Assembly (NCBI GenBank): GCA_032334235.1
Contig: JAVSGI010000003.1
Coordinates: 1 to 64,000, forward strand
From: Paracoccaceae bacterium Fryx2
GTDB lineage: Bacteria; Pseudomonadota; Alphaproteobacteria; Rhodobacterales; Rhodobacteraceae
Direction of reading: 5' to 3'
Length of the DNA stretch: 64,000 nucleotides
The notes under the pieces are model-generated. The model made no database searches. It saw only the letters and a program-made list of their open reading frames with translations, and was not told where the DNA came from. The stretch's first letter is position 1, and the number at the start of each line of letters is the position of its first letter. This document shows, piece after piece, positions 26,324-35,399 of this stretch. The position numbers were made by a program, and so were the translations under genes.

Positions 26324-26866
26324 GTGGCAGAGCCTGACGCCCTGGAGGACCTCATGCGCGCGGCAAATCGCGGAGACACGGTCGCGTATCGCCGGTTGCT
26401 GACGACGATTGCACCTGTTCTGCGCAAGGTGGTGCGTGCCCGCGGCGCGGCGCTGGGACCAGAGGGGTGCGAGGACGTATTGCAGGACGTGCTGCTGGCG
26501 ATCCACAGCAAGAGACACACATGGCAGGAAGACGCGCCTCTGCGCCCGTGGCTTTATGCCATCGCACGACACAAGGTTGTCGATGCGTTCCGGGCGCGTG
26601 GAAGGCATGTTGAACTGTCGATCGACGATTTTGCCGAGGGTCTTCCCGCGGTTGAAGGCCCTGATCCGATGGACGGGCGCGACATGGACAAGGTTCTGAG
26701 CAAGCTGGAGCCGCGCGCGGCAGAGATTGTGCGGGCCTTCGGTCTGAACGGGGAAACGACCGCCGAAACCGCGGCACGCCTGGATATGTCCGAAGGGGCC
26801 GTCCGAGTCGCCCTGCACCGGGCCCTGAAATCCATTGCCCGGCTGCGCGAAAGGATGATCGAATGA
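26324..26866 (+). CDS. sigF: ECF sigma factor, SigF type
   Basis: A 180-residue ECF sigma factor. Region 2 runs AANRGDTVAYRRLLTTIAPVL to EDVLQDVLLAIHSKRHTW and PLRPWLYAIARHKVVDAFRAR; region 4 carries ETTAETAARLDMSEGAVRVALHRALKS. The GTG start gives the standard length, with AGAGG ten bases upstream; the frame is open further 5' but that text is not sigma-like. It overlaps the anti-sigma gene by four bases. In Caulobacter, SigF with NrsF controls bufferin-type operons in response to copper and related stress; the divergent bufA operon makes the same circuit likely here. Confidence 0.9.
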   Translation: MAEPDALEDLMRAANRGDTVAYRRLLTTIAPVLRKVVRARGAALGPEGCEDVLQDVLLAIHSKRHTWQEDAPLRPWLYAIARHKVVDAFRARGRHVELSIDDFAEGLPAVEGPDPMDGRDMDKVLSKLEPRAAEIVRAFGLNGETTAETAARLDMSEGAVRVALHRALKSIARLRERMIE

Positions 26867-27495
26867 AAACCGACGAGCTGATCATGGCTCTGGCGGCCGA
26901 CACACTGCCGCAAAAGTCGGTCCTCCAGCGCCTTGCCCGTGCGCTGCCGATTGCCATGGGAATATCCGTGGCCGCGTTCGCGCTTTTCTGGGGGCCGAGA
27001 TCCGACATCTGGGCCGCGCTGGGGTCAGCGGCAGTTCTGAAGACCGTTCTGCCGCTGGGGCTTGTGGCCCTGTCGGGGGCGCTTGCGGTCGCGTTGGCCC
27101 GTCCGGGGGCGCGGCATGGATACCGCAGTGCTGCCCTTGGCCTGTTGGTCGTGCTGGTTGTCGCGGCCTTCTTCACCGCCCTCGCGCAAGCGGGGTTGGG
27201 TGGGCTGGTCGCCGCGCTTTCAACGCCCTTGCTTGTGACCTGTCTGCTCTCGATCCCCGTTCTTGCCCTCCCCTTTCTTGCTGCCGTGTTCTGGGGGTTG
27301 TCAGCGGGGGCGGCGCTGCACCCAAGGCTGACCGGCGCGGCGGGTGGATTGATGGCGGGCGGGTTGGCGGCATCGGTTTATTCGATCTACTGCGACAAGG
27401 ACATGGTTCTGTTCGTGCTGCCTGCCTATTCCGCCGCGATCATGTCCATCTCGCTCCTCGGTGCCATCCTTGGCCCGCGCCTGCTGAAATGGTAG
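26863..27495 (+). CDS. nrsF: NrsF-type membrane anti-sigma factor (DUF1109)
   Basis: A 210-residue protein with a short cytosolic N-terminus (MKTDELIMALAADT) and six predicted helices, including VVLVVAAFFTALAQAGLGG and LSIPVLALPFLAAVFWGLSAG. This is the DUF1109/NrsF anti-sigma architecture. The family uses conserved membrane-proximal cysteines to sense metals; here Cys residues lie in TCLLSIPVL and in the SIYCDKDMVLF loop. The start overlaps sigF by ATGA. It presumably sequesters SigF at the membrane until released by metal or oxidative stress. Confidence 0.88.
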   Translation: MKTDELIMALAADTLPQKSVLQRLARALPIAMGISVAAFALFWGPRSDIWAALGSAAVLKTVLPLGLVALSGALAVALARPGARHGYRSAALGLLVVLVVAAFFTALAQAGLGGLVAALSTPLLVTCLLSIPVLALPFLAAVFWGLSAGAALHPRLTGAAGGLMAGGLAASVYSIYCDKDMVLFVLPAYSAAIMSISLLGAILGPRLLKW

Positions 27496-27893
27496 CAGTG
27501 TTGCCAGCGACGACACGAAAGCGCCACCGCAAGGCGCAAACTGCCCGAGGCTGAGCTGAATCGCCACAGGCCCCGGGAGGGAGGCGGCAAAGCGCGGGCC
27601 ACGCCCTCTGCGGCAAGGGCGCGGGCCAGTTGCCTTGCATCACCCGCATACAGCACCGCGATGTCCCGGGCGGCCACGCCCGTCTCGATCAGGGCCCGCG
27701 CGCGCGCCGCCGCGAAATCGGCGCCGTCGATCTTGCAGGTTTCGATCAGCGAAGCGATGCGGCCCCGGGTGATGCCGCCTTCGTCGTGGCCGGCCGGCGA
27801 AAAGCCTGCACTCGGCCATTCCCGGTCAGGGCCGAAGCGAGCAGCGGGGCCGACAAACGGATAGTTCGAAGTGCGGTCACGGATCAATGTCAC
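27426..27893 (-). pseudogene. IS66-type transposase fragment joined to helicase-like text
   Basis: No intact gene. About residues 28-57 of this minus-strand frame (27722-27812) read FSPAGHDEGGITRGRIASLI followed by ETCKIDG, recognisable as the C-terminal region of an IS66 TnpC transposase. Directly after it, RALIETGVAARDIAVLYAG and RQLARALAAEGVA (about 27590-27715) resemble the IAVLYR motif region of UvrD-like helicases. The 3' end overlaps nrsF antisense. It looks like a recombination relic of two unrelated genes. Confidence 0.5.
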
Positions 27894-28753
27894 ATCGGTG
27901 GCAGATCGTCTGATTGACGCGCCTCGCGGTCCACCCTGGCCAGCCAGGCGCGGACCGTTGCGAGGGACAAGGGCTCATCGAGAAACGGAATGTGGCCGCG
28001 CCCCGGCACGTCGGCCCGGATCATGTCGGGGCGGCGGCGCTGCATTTCGTCGGCGGTGGCCTTGCCGAGCACATCGGAGTTTTCGCCGCGTATCAGCGCC
28101 AGCGGCAGGCCGGCGCAGGCATCGAACAGCGCCCACAGGTCGGTGGGCGGCGCCGCCATTGCCGCCTGAAGCGCCTGCCGCAGCGCGGGGTCATAGGGAA
28201 AGGCCAGCCCCGCGTCGGTCTGGATGTAGTGGCGCACCGTTTCCTCGGCCCAGCGTTCGGGGGGCACATCGGCAAAGCCCGGCATGGTCATCGGCATCCG
28301 GTCGGCCACTTCCTCCAGCGTCGCGAGGGTCGGCGCCATGCCGACATATTCCCCGATCCGCTGCAGGCCGGGGCGTTCCAGCACCGGACCGACATCGTTC
28401 AGCAGCAGCCCCGCCACCCGCGGCCGGGCCGTGGCGGCCAGAACCATGCCCAGCAGCCCGCCCCGCGACGAGCCGATGATCGCGGCCTTGTCTAGCCCGA
28501 GGTGGTCCAGCAGGGCGACCACGTCGCGGCTTTCCTGCGGCACCGTGTAGGAAGCAGCGCCGGTCCAGGCCGAATCTCCCCTGCCGCGCGCATCGAGCCG
28601 GATCAGGCGGCAGCCCTGTAGGTGGCGGGCCAGGTAGTCGAAGTCGCGTCCGTCCCGGGTCAGGCCGGCGAGCGCGATCAGCGGCAGGCCCGCGCCCTCG
28701 TCGCGGTATGCCAGCCGCGCCCCGTCTTCGGCGTGAAAGAACTCATGTGACAT
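27890..28753 (-). CDS. Alpha/beta-fold hydrolase
   Basis: A 287-residue serine hydrolase of the Abhydrolase_1 type. The nucleophile elbow is GSSRGG (Ser near residue 95); LAGLTRDGRDF supplies the oxyanion region; the acid is probably Asp in the RGENSDVLG strand; and the catalytic His is in PGRGHIPFLDEP. ATG 28753 (MSHEFFHAEDG) is preferred over ATG 28768. It lies on the same strand downstream of the CoA-transferase genes with a 180-bp gap. Homologues include 3-oxoadipate enol-lactonase-like and ester hydrolases; the substrate is unknown. Confidence 0.87.
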   Translation of the reverse strand: MSHEFFHAEDGARLAYRDEGAGLPLIALAGLTRDGRDFDYLARHLQGCRLIRLDARGRGDSAWTGAASYTVPQESRDVVALLDHLGLDKAAIIGSSRGGLLGMVLAATARPRVAGLLLNDVGPVLERPGLQRIGEYVGMAPTLATLEEVADRMPMTMPGFADVPPERWAEETVRHYIQTDAGLAFPYDPALRQALQAAMAAPPTDLWALFDACAGLPLALIRGENSDVLGKATADEMQRRRPDMIRADVPGRGHIPFLDEPLSLATVRAWLARVDREARQSDDLPPM

Positions 28754-28933
28754 GCACGGCCCGCCCATCCCCGCTCCGGCCTCCCGCCGGAACCATCAGC
28801 CCGCCGACCCTGACGCCAGCACTTCAGACGGCAATCAAGGCCCCGCGACCCGAGCTCCGCGCAGGCTATCCCGCATTTCCCGCGACACGCAACACCGGAC
28901 GCGATTGCGCACATCCCGGCGCGGGGCGCCTTA

Positions 28934-29587
28934 TCAGGCAAGGGTCATTTCCGGCACATCGTCCGGCACGATCAGCCGCGCCCCCGTGGCGGCCAGCACT
29001 TCGGCGACCGACACGCCGGGGGCGCGTTCCAGCAGGACCAGCCCCGCCCCGGTCGGCCGGATCACGGCAAGGTCGGTCACCACCAGATCGACCCGCCGCA
29101 GCGCGGTCAGCGGCAGGGTGCAGCGCGGCACGATCTTGGGCGCGCCCCCGGCCACATGCTGCATCGCCACCACGACGCGCTTTGCACCGGTCACGAGGTC
29201 CATCGCCCCGCCCATGCCGGGCACCATCCTGCCCGGCACCTTCCAGTTCGCAAGGTGTCCCGCCTCGTCGACCTGCAACCCGCCCAGCACCGTCATGTCG
29301 AGATGCCCGCCGCGGATCAGCCCGAAGCTCATCGCGCTGTCGATGCTCGCGGCCCCCGGAACGGCCGAGACAAAACCACCCCCGGCATCGGTCAGATGCG
29401 CGTCCTCCATCCCCTCCGGCGGGCGGGAACCAAGGCCGATCACCCCGTTTTCGGCCTGAAAGAACACGCCCAGCCCGGGCGGAACATAGGTTGCGACCAG
29501 GCTTGGAAGCCCGATCCCGAGGTTGACCAGCGATCCCGGCAGGACTTCCCGCGCGACACGGCGGGCGATCAGTTCCTTGGCATCCAT
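28934..29587 (-). CDS. 3-oxoacid CoA-transferase, subunit B
   Basis: A 217-residue family I CoA-transferase beta subunit (ScoB/AtoA/PcaJ type). The catalytic Glu lies in FFQAENGVIGLG near residue 50, the acyl-enzyme site. RRVAREVLPGSLVNLGIGLP opens the fold and MGGAMDLVTGAKRVVVAMQH is typical. It needs subunit A, encoded immediately upstream but interrupted by a frameshift, so the transferase may be non-functional unless the shift is a sequence error. The acid acceptor (acetoacetate, 3-oxoadipate or another) cannot be fixed. Confidence 0.9.
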   Translation of the reverse strand: MDAKELIARRVAREVLPGSLVNLGIGLPSLVATYVPPGLGVFFQAENGVIGLGSRPPEGMEDAHLTDAGGGFVSAVPGAASIDSAMSFGLIRGGHLDMTVLGGLQVDEAGHLANWKVPGRMVPGMGGAMDLVTGAKRVVVAMQHVAGGAPKIVPRCTLPLTALRRVDLVVTDLAVIRPTGAGLVLLERAPGVSVAEVLAATGARLIVPDDVPEMTLA

Positions 29588-29597
29588 CTGTCGCTCC

Positions 29598-30250
29598 TCA
29601 GGTCGCGTGGGTCAGCAGGTGATCGACCAGCACGCCGGGCGTCTTGACCGCATCGGGGGGAATGACCCCCACGGGCACGATGCTGTCGGCCTCGGCAATC
29701 ACCCGGTCCGCAGCCAGCGCCATGACCGGGTTGAGTTCTGCGCTGTCAGCATGTAGGCGAGGTTGCCGACATAATCGGCCTGCCACGCCCCGATCAGCGC
29801 GAAATCGGCGCGCAGCGGCGTTTCCAGCAGCCAGCGCTCGCCTTTGATCTCGACCGCCTGCTTGCCCTCGGCCGCCTCGGTGTCCAGCCCGGTCCTGGTC
29901 AGCACCCCGCCCAGCCCCATGCCGCCCGCGCGGATGCGCTCGACCAGCGTGCCCTGCGGCGCAAGCTCCACCTCGATCTCGCCCGAGATCATCTTTGCCT
30001 GCGTTTCGGGGTTCAGCCCGATGTGCGAAACGATCAGCCGCGAGATGGCACCCGCCGTCACCAGCTTGCCGATGCCCCGGCCGGGGCGCGCGGTGTCGTT
30101 GGCGATCACCGTCGCGCCGCGCAGGCCGCGCGCCACCAGCGCGTCGATCAGGCGTTCGGGGCTGCCCACCGCCATGAAGCCGCCGATCATCAGCACCGCG
30201 CCATCGGGGATCAGCTCGGCCGCCGCCGCCGGTTTCAACGCGCCCTTCAT
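29598..30250 (-). pseudogene. 3-oxoacid CoA-transferase subunit A, frameshifted
   Basis: The first 170 or so residues are a normal alpha subunit (IGGFMAVGSPERLIDALV, NDTARPGRGIGKLV, SHIGLNPETQ, ADFALIGAWQADYVGNLAYM). At about base 29734 the family-conserved xNFNPVMA motif is broken. Restoring one base turns QNS into QNFNPVMALAADRVIAEAD and brings the remaining 45 codons (to 29598, ending VDHLLTHAT) back into frame. So one base appears missing, either a real mutation or a sequencing error. Its start overlaps the ackA stop. Confidence 0.8.
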
Positions 30251-31458
30251 GTGATGCCCCCCGCCGTGATGCCCACTGCCGCGCGTGCGGCGCGGGCTAT
30301 CACCAGGTCTTCGTGGGTCGGCACGATCATCACCGTCGTGCGCGCGAACTCCGACGAGACGACCGTGGCGCTTGCGGCATTGCGTCCGTGGTCGATCTCG
30401 ATCCCCATCCAGCCCAGCCGTTCGCAGATCCGCCGCCGGACGACCCGAGAATTTTCACCGATCCCGCCGCAGAACACCAGCGCGTCGATACCACCCATCG
30501 CCGCCGCCATGGCCCCCAGCTCGCGCTGCACGCGGAACACGAAATAGTCGATGGCGCGGTGAGACTCGGCGGTGTCGGCGGCCTCCAGCGTGCGCATGTC
30601 GTTGGAAAGGCCGCCCGAAAGGCCCAGCAACCCGCTTTCGTGATAAAGTATCTGGCGAACCTGCGCGGTGGTCATCCCCTCGCGTTCCAGCATGTAGAGC
30701 AGCACGCCCGGGTCGACCTGGCCGCAGCGCGTGCCCATCGGAAGCCCGTCGAGCACCGAAAAGCCCATCGAGGACGCCACCGACTGCCCGCGATAGATCG
30801 CACACATCGACGCGCCGTTGCCCAGATGTGCCACCACCACCCGCCCCTCCATCAGGTGCGGCGCGATGCGGGCAAGCTCTCCGGTGACGTATTCGTAGCT
30901 GAGGCCGTGGAAGCCGTAGCGCCGCACGCCCTGCTCGTAATAGCGGTGCGGCAGGGCGAAGGTGTCGTTCACGAAGGGTTGGCCGCGATGGAAGGCGGTG
31001 TCGAAACAGGCGATCTGCGGCACGCCCGGGAAGGACTCGGTCGCGGCGCGGATGCCTGCGATGTTGTGCGGCTGATGCAGGGGGGCGAAGGGGGAAAGGG
31101 TCGCCAGATCGGCGAGCACCTTTGGCGTGACCACGACCGGAGCGGTGTAATCCGCCCCGCCATGCACCACGCGGTGCCCGATGGCGGCCAGACGCAGGTC
31201 CGGCAGGGCGGCGCGGATGGTGGCGATTGCGGCGGCAAGTGCGGCCTCGTGGCTGTCGATCGTGCCGGGGGCCACGGGCAGCGGCTGGCCAGTGCCATCC
31301 TTCAGCGCCAGCACACCCTCGGGGCCGATGCGGTCGGCCTGCCCCGTGACCAGCGGCGCATCATCGAAGGCGGCGTAAAGCACCACCTTCAGCGAGGATG
31401 ACCCCGCGTTCAGGGTCAGGACGGCCCGGTTGTCAGAAGATGCGGTGTCCCCCATCAT
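30247..31458 (-). CDS. ackA: Acetate/propionate kinase
   Basis: A 403-residue ASKHA-fold kinase that interconverts acetate (or propionate/butyrate) plus ATP and the acyl phosphate. Motifs: LNAGSSSLKVVLY at the start, GHRVVHGG, CFDTAFHRG, HLGNGASMCAI, DPGVLLYMLERE and FCGGIGENSRVV. The ATG overlaps the stop of the MaoC-Pta gene (ATGA), forming an operon that should convert acyl-CoA to acid with ATP formation. The partner domain is of the Ptb/Pta type, so longer acyl groups are possible. Confidence 0.95.
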   Translation of the reverse strand: MMGDTASSDNRAVLTLNAGSSSLKVVLYAAFDDAPLVTGQADRIGPEGVLALKDGTGQPLPVAPGTIDSHEAALAAAIATIRAALPDLRLAAIGHRVVHGGADYTAPVVVTPKVLADLATLSPFAPLHQPHNIAGIRAATESFPGVPQIACFDTAFHRGQPFVNDTFALPHRYYEQGVRRYGFHGLSYEYVTGELARIAPHLMEGRVVVAHLGNGASMCAIYRGQSVASSMGFSVLDGLPMGTRCGQVDPGVLLYMLEREGMTTAQVRQILYHESGLLGLSGGLSNDMRTLEAADTAESHRAIDYFVFRVQRELGAMAAAMGGIDALVFCGGIGENSRVVRRRICERLGWMGIEIDHGRNAASATVVSSEFARTTVMIVPTHEDLVIARAARAAVGITAGGIT

Positions 31459-32834
31459 TTCCCCCTCGCCGCATGGTGCAGCGCCGCGATGGCACAGGAC
31501 GCAAGGCGCGACATCGAACTGTCGGACCGCGAGTTCAGGATCACCGGCACCTTCGCGCCCATCATCAGCCCCGCGCCCTCGGCATGGCTGATGAAGGAAA
31601 GCTGCTTGGCCAGCATGTTGCCCGCGTCGATGCCCGGCACCACCAGGATGTCGGCCCGCCCGGCCACGTCGGACCGCAGGCCCTTGGTGCGTGCCGCCGC
31701 AAGGTCCACCGCATTGTCCATTGCCAGCGGACCGTCGACCAGCCCGCCCCGGATCTGGCCGCGCTCGGCCATCTTGGACAGCAGCGCCGCGTCGATCGAG
31801 GACTGGATCGCCGGGTTCACCGTTTCCACCGCCGACAGCACGCCGACGCGCGGCGTGTCGATCCCGATCGACAGGGCAAGGTCGATGGCGTTCTGCACGA
31901 TGTCCATCTTGGTGACCAGATCGGGGGCGATGTTGATCGCGGCATCCGTCACCATGATCGGATGCGACATCCCCGGCACATCCATCACGAAGACATGGGT
32001 GAAGCGCCTGCCGATCCGCAGGCCGCCCACCTTGTCGAGCATCGGGCGCAGCAGGTCGTCGGTGTGCAGGTGGCCCTTCATCACCGCATCGGCGCGGCCT
32101 TCATGCACCAGCCGACAGGCCATCTGCGCCGCCGCCTCGGCCGACAGGGCGGCGATGATCTCGACGCCGGACAGGTCGGCGCCCAGTTCCGCGGCGGCAG
32201 CCGCAATGCGGCCGGGGTCACCGATCAGGATCGGCGTGATGATGCTTTCCTGCGCGGCCAGCAGGGCGCCGCCCAGCGCGTTCGGCTCCTCGGGGCAGAC
32301 CACGGCGGTGATCAGCGCGGGCAGCGGCCGCGCCCGTTCCAGCAGCGCCTCGAAGTGGCGGTGGCGCTGCACGATCAGCCCCGGCACCTCGATGTCGCCG
32401 GAGCGGAACTTGACGCGGGGGGCCGCCACCACCGCCCGACCCGAAACGATCACGGCATCATCGGCAAGGCGGCGCACCTCGGTGTCCATCACGACGTCGC
32501 CCGTCCCGGATTTCGAAACCACCGTGACGCGGGCCACAAGTTCCTCGCCGACATGCGCGCGGGCGAAGAATTCAAGCGACTGGGTGCGGTAGAGCGTGCC
32601 CGCCCCCGGCAGCAGGGTGCCCAGCACCGCCGAGATCAGTGAGGCCACGAACATGCCCGGCGCGATGTTGTCCTTGTGGCCGTCGCCGTCGCCGTCCTCG
32701 CCGGGGATGTGCATCGGGTTGAAGTTGCCCGAGGCCACGGCAAAGACATAGAGATCGTCCTGGGTGATCAGCCGCCGCAGTTCCGCCGTCTCGCCGGGTT
32801 GCAGCTCGTCGAGCGTCCGGTTCTCCAGTCTCAT
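31455..32834 (-). CDS. pta: MaoC-like domain fused to phosphate acyltransferase (Pta/Ptb)
   Basis: A 459-residue fusion. The N-terminal 145 residues are a MaoC hot-dog domain (enoyl-CoA hydratase 2 type) and the rest a PTA_PTB phosphotransacylase (ALITAVVCPEEPNALGG, DAVMKGHLHTDDLLRPML, THVFVMDVPGMSHP, KTMD-like KMDIVQNAID, and C-terminal GADMGNLVAK-like GIDAGNMLAKQLSF). It transfers acyl groups from CoA to phosphate for AckA. In the MaoC part the usual GDxNPxH catalytic motif reads SGNFNPMH, Asn replacing Asp, so hydratase activity is doubtful. It overlaps both neighbours by four bases. Confidence 0.92.
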   Translation of the reverse strand: MRLENRTLDELQPGETAELRRLITQDDLYVFAVASGNFNPMHIPGEDGDGDGHKDNIAPGMFVASLISAVLGTLLPGAGTLYRTQSLEFFARAHVGEELVARVTVVSKSGTGDVVMDTEVRRLADDAVIVSGRAVVAAPRVKFRSGDIEVPGLIVQRHRHFEALLERARPLPALITAVVCPEEPNALGGALLAAQESIITPILIGDPGRIAAAAAELGADLSGVEIIAALSAEAAAQMACRLVHEGRADAVMKGHLHTDDLLRPMLDKVGGLRIGRRFTHVFVMDVPGMSHPIMVTDAAINIAPDLVTKMDIVQNAIDLALSIGIDTPRVGVLSAVETVNPAIQSSIDAALLSKMAERGQIRGGLVDGPLAMDNAVDLAAARTKGLRSDVAGRADILVVPGIDAGNMLAKQLSFISHAEGAGLMMGAKVPVILNSRSDSSMSRLASCAIAALHHAARGK

Positions 32835-35386
32835 TCGGCGGCGTCCTTCGGTGCGGCGGCCCGGCGGGTGCGGGTGAGCGGCGCTTCCGGCTGCAAGGCT
32901 GCGGCCTCCCCGGTCTGCGCGGCGGTGTTCGTTTCGGCAGATGCATCGTGTTCAACAAGTGCCGGAAGGGAAGGCTCTGCCGCAGCGGCCGCGGCCAGAT
33001 CCCCGATCGGGTCGGTCTCGACATCCGCGATGACCGGCGGCAGCCCCAGAACGTCGCGGAAGCGTTGCAGCATGGCCAGCGTGCGCGGGGTCATTTCGCT
33101 GATCTGCCCGGGGATGAACTGCACGAGACGCGCCGCAAGCGCGCGTTCGTCCGGGGATGGCAGCAGCATCGGCAGGGTTTCAATCGCGCGTTCCGTCTCG
33201 TAGGTGGCAATCAGCGTCTGTTCGTGGATGATCATCGCGCGCTGGTCGGCCGACATCGACGCGAAGGGCTCGTCCTGCGTCAGCACCTTGTTCGACCGCT
33301 CCAGCCGGTCGCGGCGCACCTCGCCCCGGTTCTCGGCCAGCAGGATCAGCATGCGGATCACCGCCTCGGCAAAGCCGCCGCGCTCGATGTTGAACAGGGC
33401 GGTCGAAACCTCGGGCTGGCTGCGCAGTTCCGCACCGCTTTTCAGCGTGCGGCGGGCCTCGTGGGTGCGGCCGAAAGACCGCATCCAGGGGTTGGACCAC
33501 AGCGCGAAGAAGGTCAGTTCATGCATCATGTCGCGCTGGTCGCGCATCAGGTCGATGGCCTGTTCGGTGGCCTTGACCCACAGATCCTCGGCCTTCAGGA
33601 ACGGGTTGGCGGCGGCGGCGGGCGTGCGGCCGGCCCTGACCCTTTCCGCCATCGATTCCAGCGGCGCCATGGCCGGGTTGCGCGACGAGGCCAGCGCGCG
33701 GCTCATCCGGTTGGGGTGAAGCGCGCGACCGAGTTCGGCGGTGGTCTGCGTCACCATCGCCTTCACCAGCGGCCGCAGGAACATGTCATAGGCCTGCGCC
33801 TGCATTTCCGACATGCGGGCCACGGCGGCAAAGGGCTGTTCGTCCTCGACGCCATCGTCGAACTTGCGGATGTCGTCCAGTGTCCGTTCCACGAAGCCGA
33901 CGGTGAAGCGGCGGTCCTCGACCGGGCCGACATAATCCTCGATCACCATCTCGTAGAGCCCGGGGGCCAGCGACTCGATGGTCTTGAGGGTCGATCCGAC
34001 CTCGGCATGTTCCTTGTTGGCGATCTGCGACGACACGAAGATGCCCAGATGCCCGATCTGGTCATGCGCCATGTAGATGATGCGCTGGCCGCGGATTCGT
34101 ATCTCGTCCACGCTGGAATAGGTCTCGGCGATCCAGTTCAGCGCCTGCTGCATCGGGGTGATGTTGTCGCCGTGGCTGGCAAAGACGATGATCGGCGCCC
34201 GGATCGCCTTGAGGTCGATCGGACGGCCCGGTTCGATGCGGGCCTCGTTCTTGACCAGCCGGTTGCCGATGAACAGCTGCTCGACGATCCAGCGGATCTC
34301 GGGTTCCGTCATCAGGAAGTAGCCGCCCCACCACTTCTCGAATTCGAGGAAGCGTTCATCGCCCTTGTCGATGTCGCGGAACAGGTCGGTATACTTGCGG
34401 AACAGGGTCCGTCCGGGGTTCAGGGTTTCGAAGTTCATCACCAGGTTGGCACCGTCGAACAGCCCGCCGCCCATGTCCGACATCAGCATCGGCAGCCAGG
34501 TGCCGCCCAGAACCCCGGCATTGTAGCGCATCGGGTTCTTGCCGACCTCGCCCGCCCAGGTCGCCACCGGCGCGCCGTTGATCACCAGCGGTCCGGTCAG
34601 GTCGGGGTTGGTCGCGGCCAGCAGCAGGGTCGCCCAGCCGCCCTGGCAGTTGCCGGTGATCACCGGCTTGGGCGAGTTCGGGTGCCGTCGCATCACCTCG
34701 CGGACAAACTCGGCCTCGGCCCGCGTGACATAGGCAAGATACTGCCCCGGCTCGGGAACGCGCCGGAAGCCGACGAAATAGACCGGATGCCCGGCGCGCA
34801 GCGCGACCCCAACCTGACTGTCGGTCTTGAAGCCGCCGATTCCCGGCCCGTGGCCCGCGCGCGGGTCGATGATGATGTAGGGGCGCTTCCAGTCCGGCAC
34901 CTCGACACCCTCGGGCGGCAGGATCTTCAGCAGCACGTAGTTGCACGGGAAAGGCATGTCCTTGCCATCCATCACCGTCTCGTAATCGTAGACCAGAACC
35001 GGCGGGCAGCCCTGCGCTTCATGCTCCAGAAAGATGTCGCCGCGCTTGCGCAGGGTGTCCATCGTCAGGACCATGCGTTCGGCGGCGTCCTTCATGTACG
35101 CCGCCCAGTCCGACCCGAGCGTGCCCGCACCCTGCGCCGCGCGCGCCGCATCCACCAGCCCCTGCGTTTCCGCCACGACCTCGCGGCCCCGGGCGGAATG
35201 GGTGTCGAGCATCCGCCGCGCATGGGCAAGGGAGGCCGTTGCCTGCGTGTCGCCCGTGCGCGCGACCGCCGAGATTTCCTTTCCGCCCGTTTCCAGAACC
35301 CCGTGCAGCGCGGTCAGGATGTCGGTTTCGCGGCGCGAAACGGCAGGTTGCCGGGCGGGATCGAACAGTTCGAAGATGTTGGTCAT
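32831..35386 (-). CDS. DUF3141 protein with PHA-synthase-like alpha/beta-hydrolase domain
   Basis: An 851-residue cytosolic protein. Residues 150-480 are a PhaC-like alpha/beta hydrolase: PYIIIDPRAGHGPGIGG, YFVGFRRVPEPGQ, and a lipase-like box in which Cys replaces Ser (TGNCQGGWA), the arrangement of polyhydroxyalkanoate synthases. FASHGDNITPMQQ and YMAHDQIGHLG supply plausible Asp and His. The remaining half is helical and family-specific, with an Ala/Glu-rich C-terminal tail. It sits between fabI2 and MaoC-pta, overlapping the latter, so an acyl-CoA or 3-hydroxyacyl-CoA substrate is likely, though no activity is known to me. MTNIFELFDP follows an AGGAACACG site. Confidence 0.88.
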   Translation of the reverse strand: MTNIFELFDPARQPAVSRRETDILTALHGVLETGGKEISAVARTGDTQATASLAHARRMLDTHSARGREVVAETQGLVDAARAAQGAGTLGSDWAAYMKDAAERMVLTMDTLRKRGDIFLEHEAQGCPPVLVYDYETVMDGKDMPFPCNYVLLKILPPEGVEVPDWKRPYIIIDPRAGHGPGIGGFKTDSQVGVALRAGHPVYFVGFRRVPEPGQYLAYVTRAEAEFVREVMRRHPNSPKPVITGNCQGGWATLLLAATNPDLTGPLVINGAPVATWAGEVGKNPMRYNAGVLGGTWLPMLMSDMGGGLFDGANLVMNFETLNPGRTLFRKYTDLFRDIDKGDERFLEFEKWWGGYFLMTEPEIRWIVEQLFIGNRLVKNEARIEPGRPIDLKAIRAPIIVFASHGDNITPMQQALNWIAETYSSVDEIRIRGQRIIYMAHDQIGHLGIFVSSQIANKEHAEVGSTLKTIESLAPGLYEMVIEDYVGPVEDRRFTVGFVERTLDDIRKFDDGVEDEQPFAAVARMSEMQAQAYDMFLRPLVKAMVTQTTAELGRALHPNRMSRALASSRNPAMAPLESMAERVRAGRTPAAAANPFLKAEDLWVKATEQAIDLMRDQRDMMHELTFFALWSNPWMRSFGRTHEARRTLKSGAELRSQPEVSTALFNIERGGFAEAVIRMLILLAENRGEVRRDRLERSNKVLTQDEPFASMSADQRAMIIHEQTLIATYETERAIETLPMLLPSPDERALAARLVQFIPGQISEMTPRTLAMLQRFRDVLGLPPVIADVETDPIGDLAAAAAAEPSLPALVEHDASAETNTAAQTGEAAALQPEAPLTRTRRAAAPKDAAE

Positions 35387-35399
35387 TTTTCGTGTTCCT

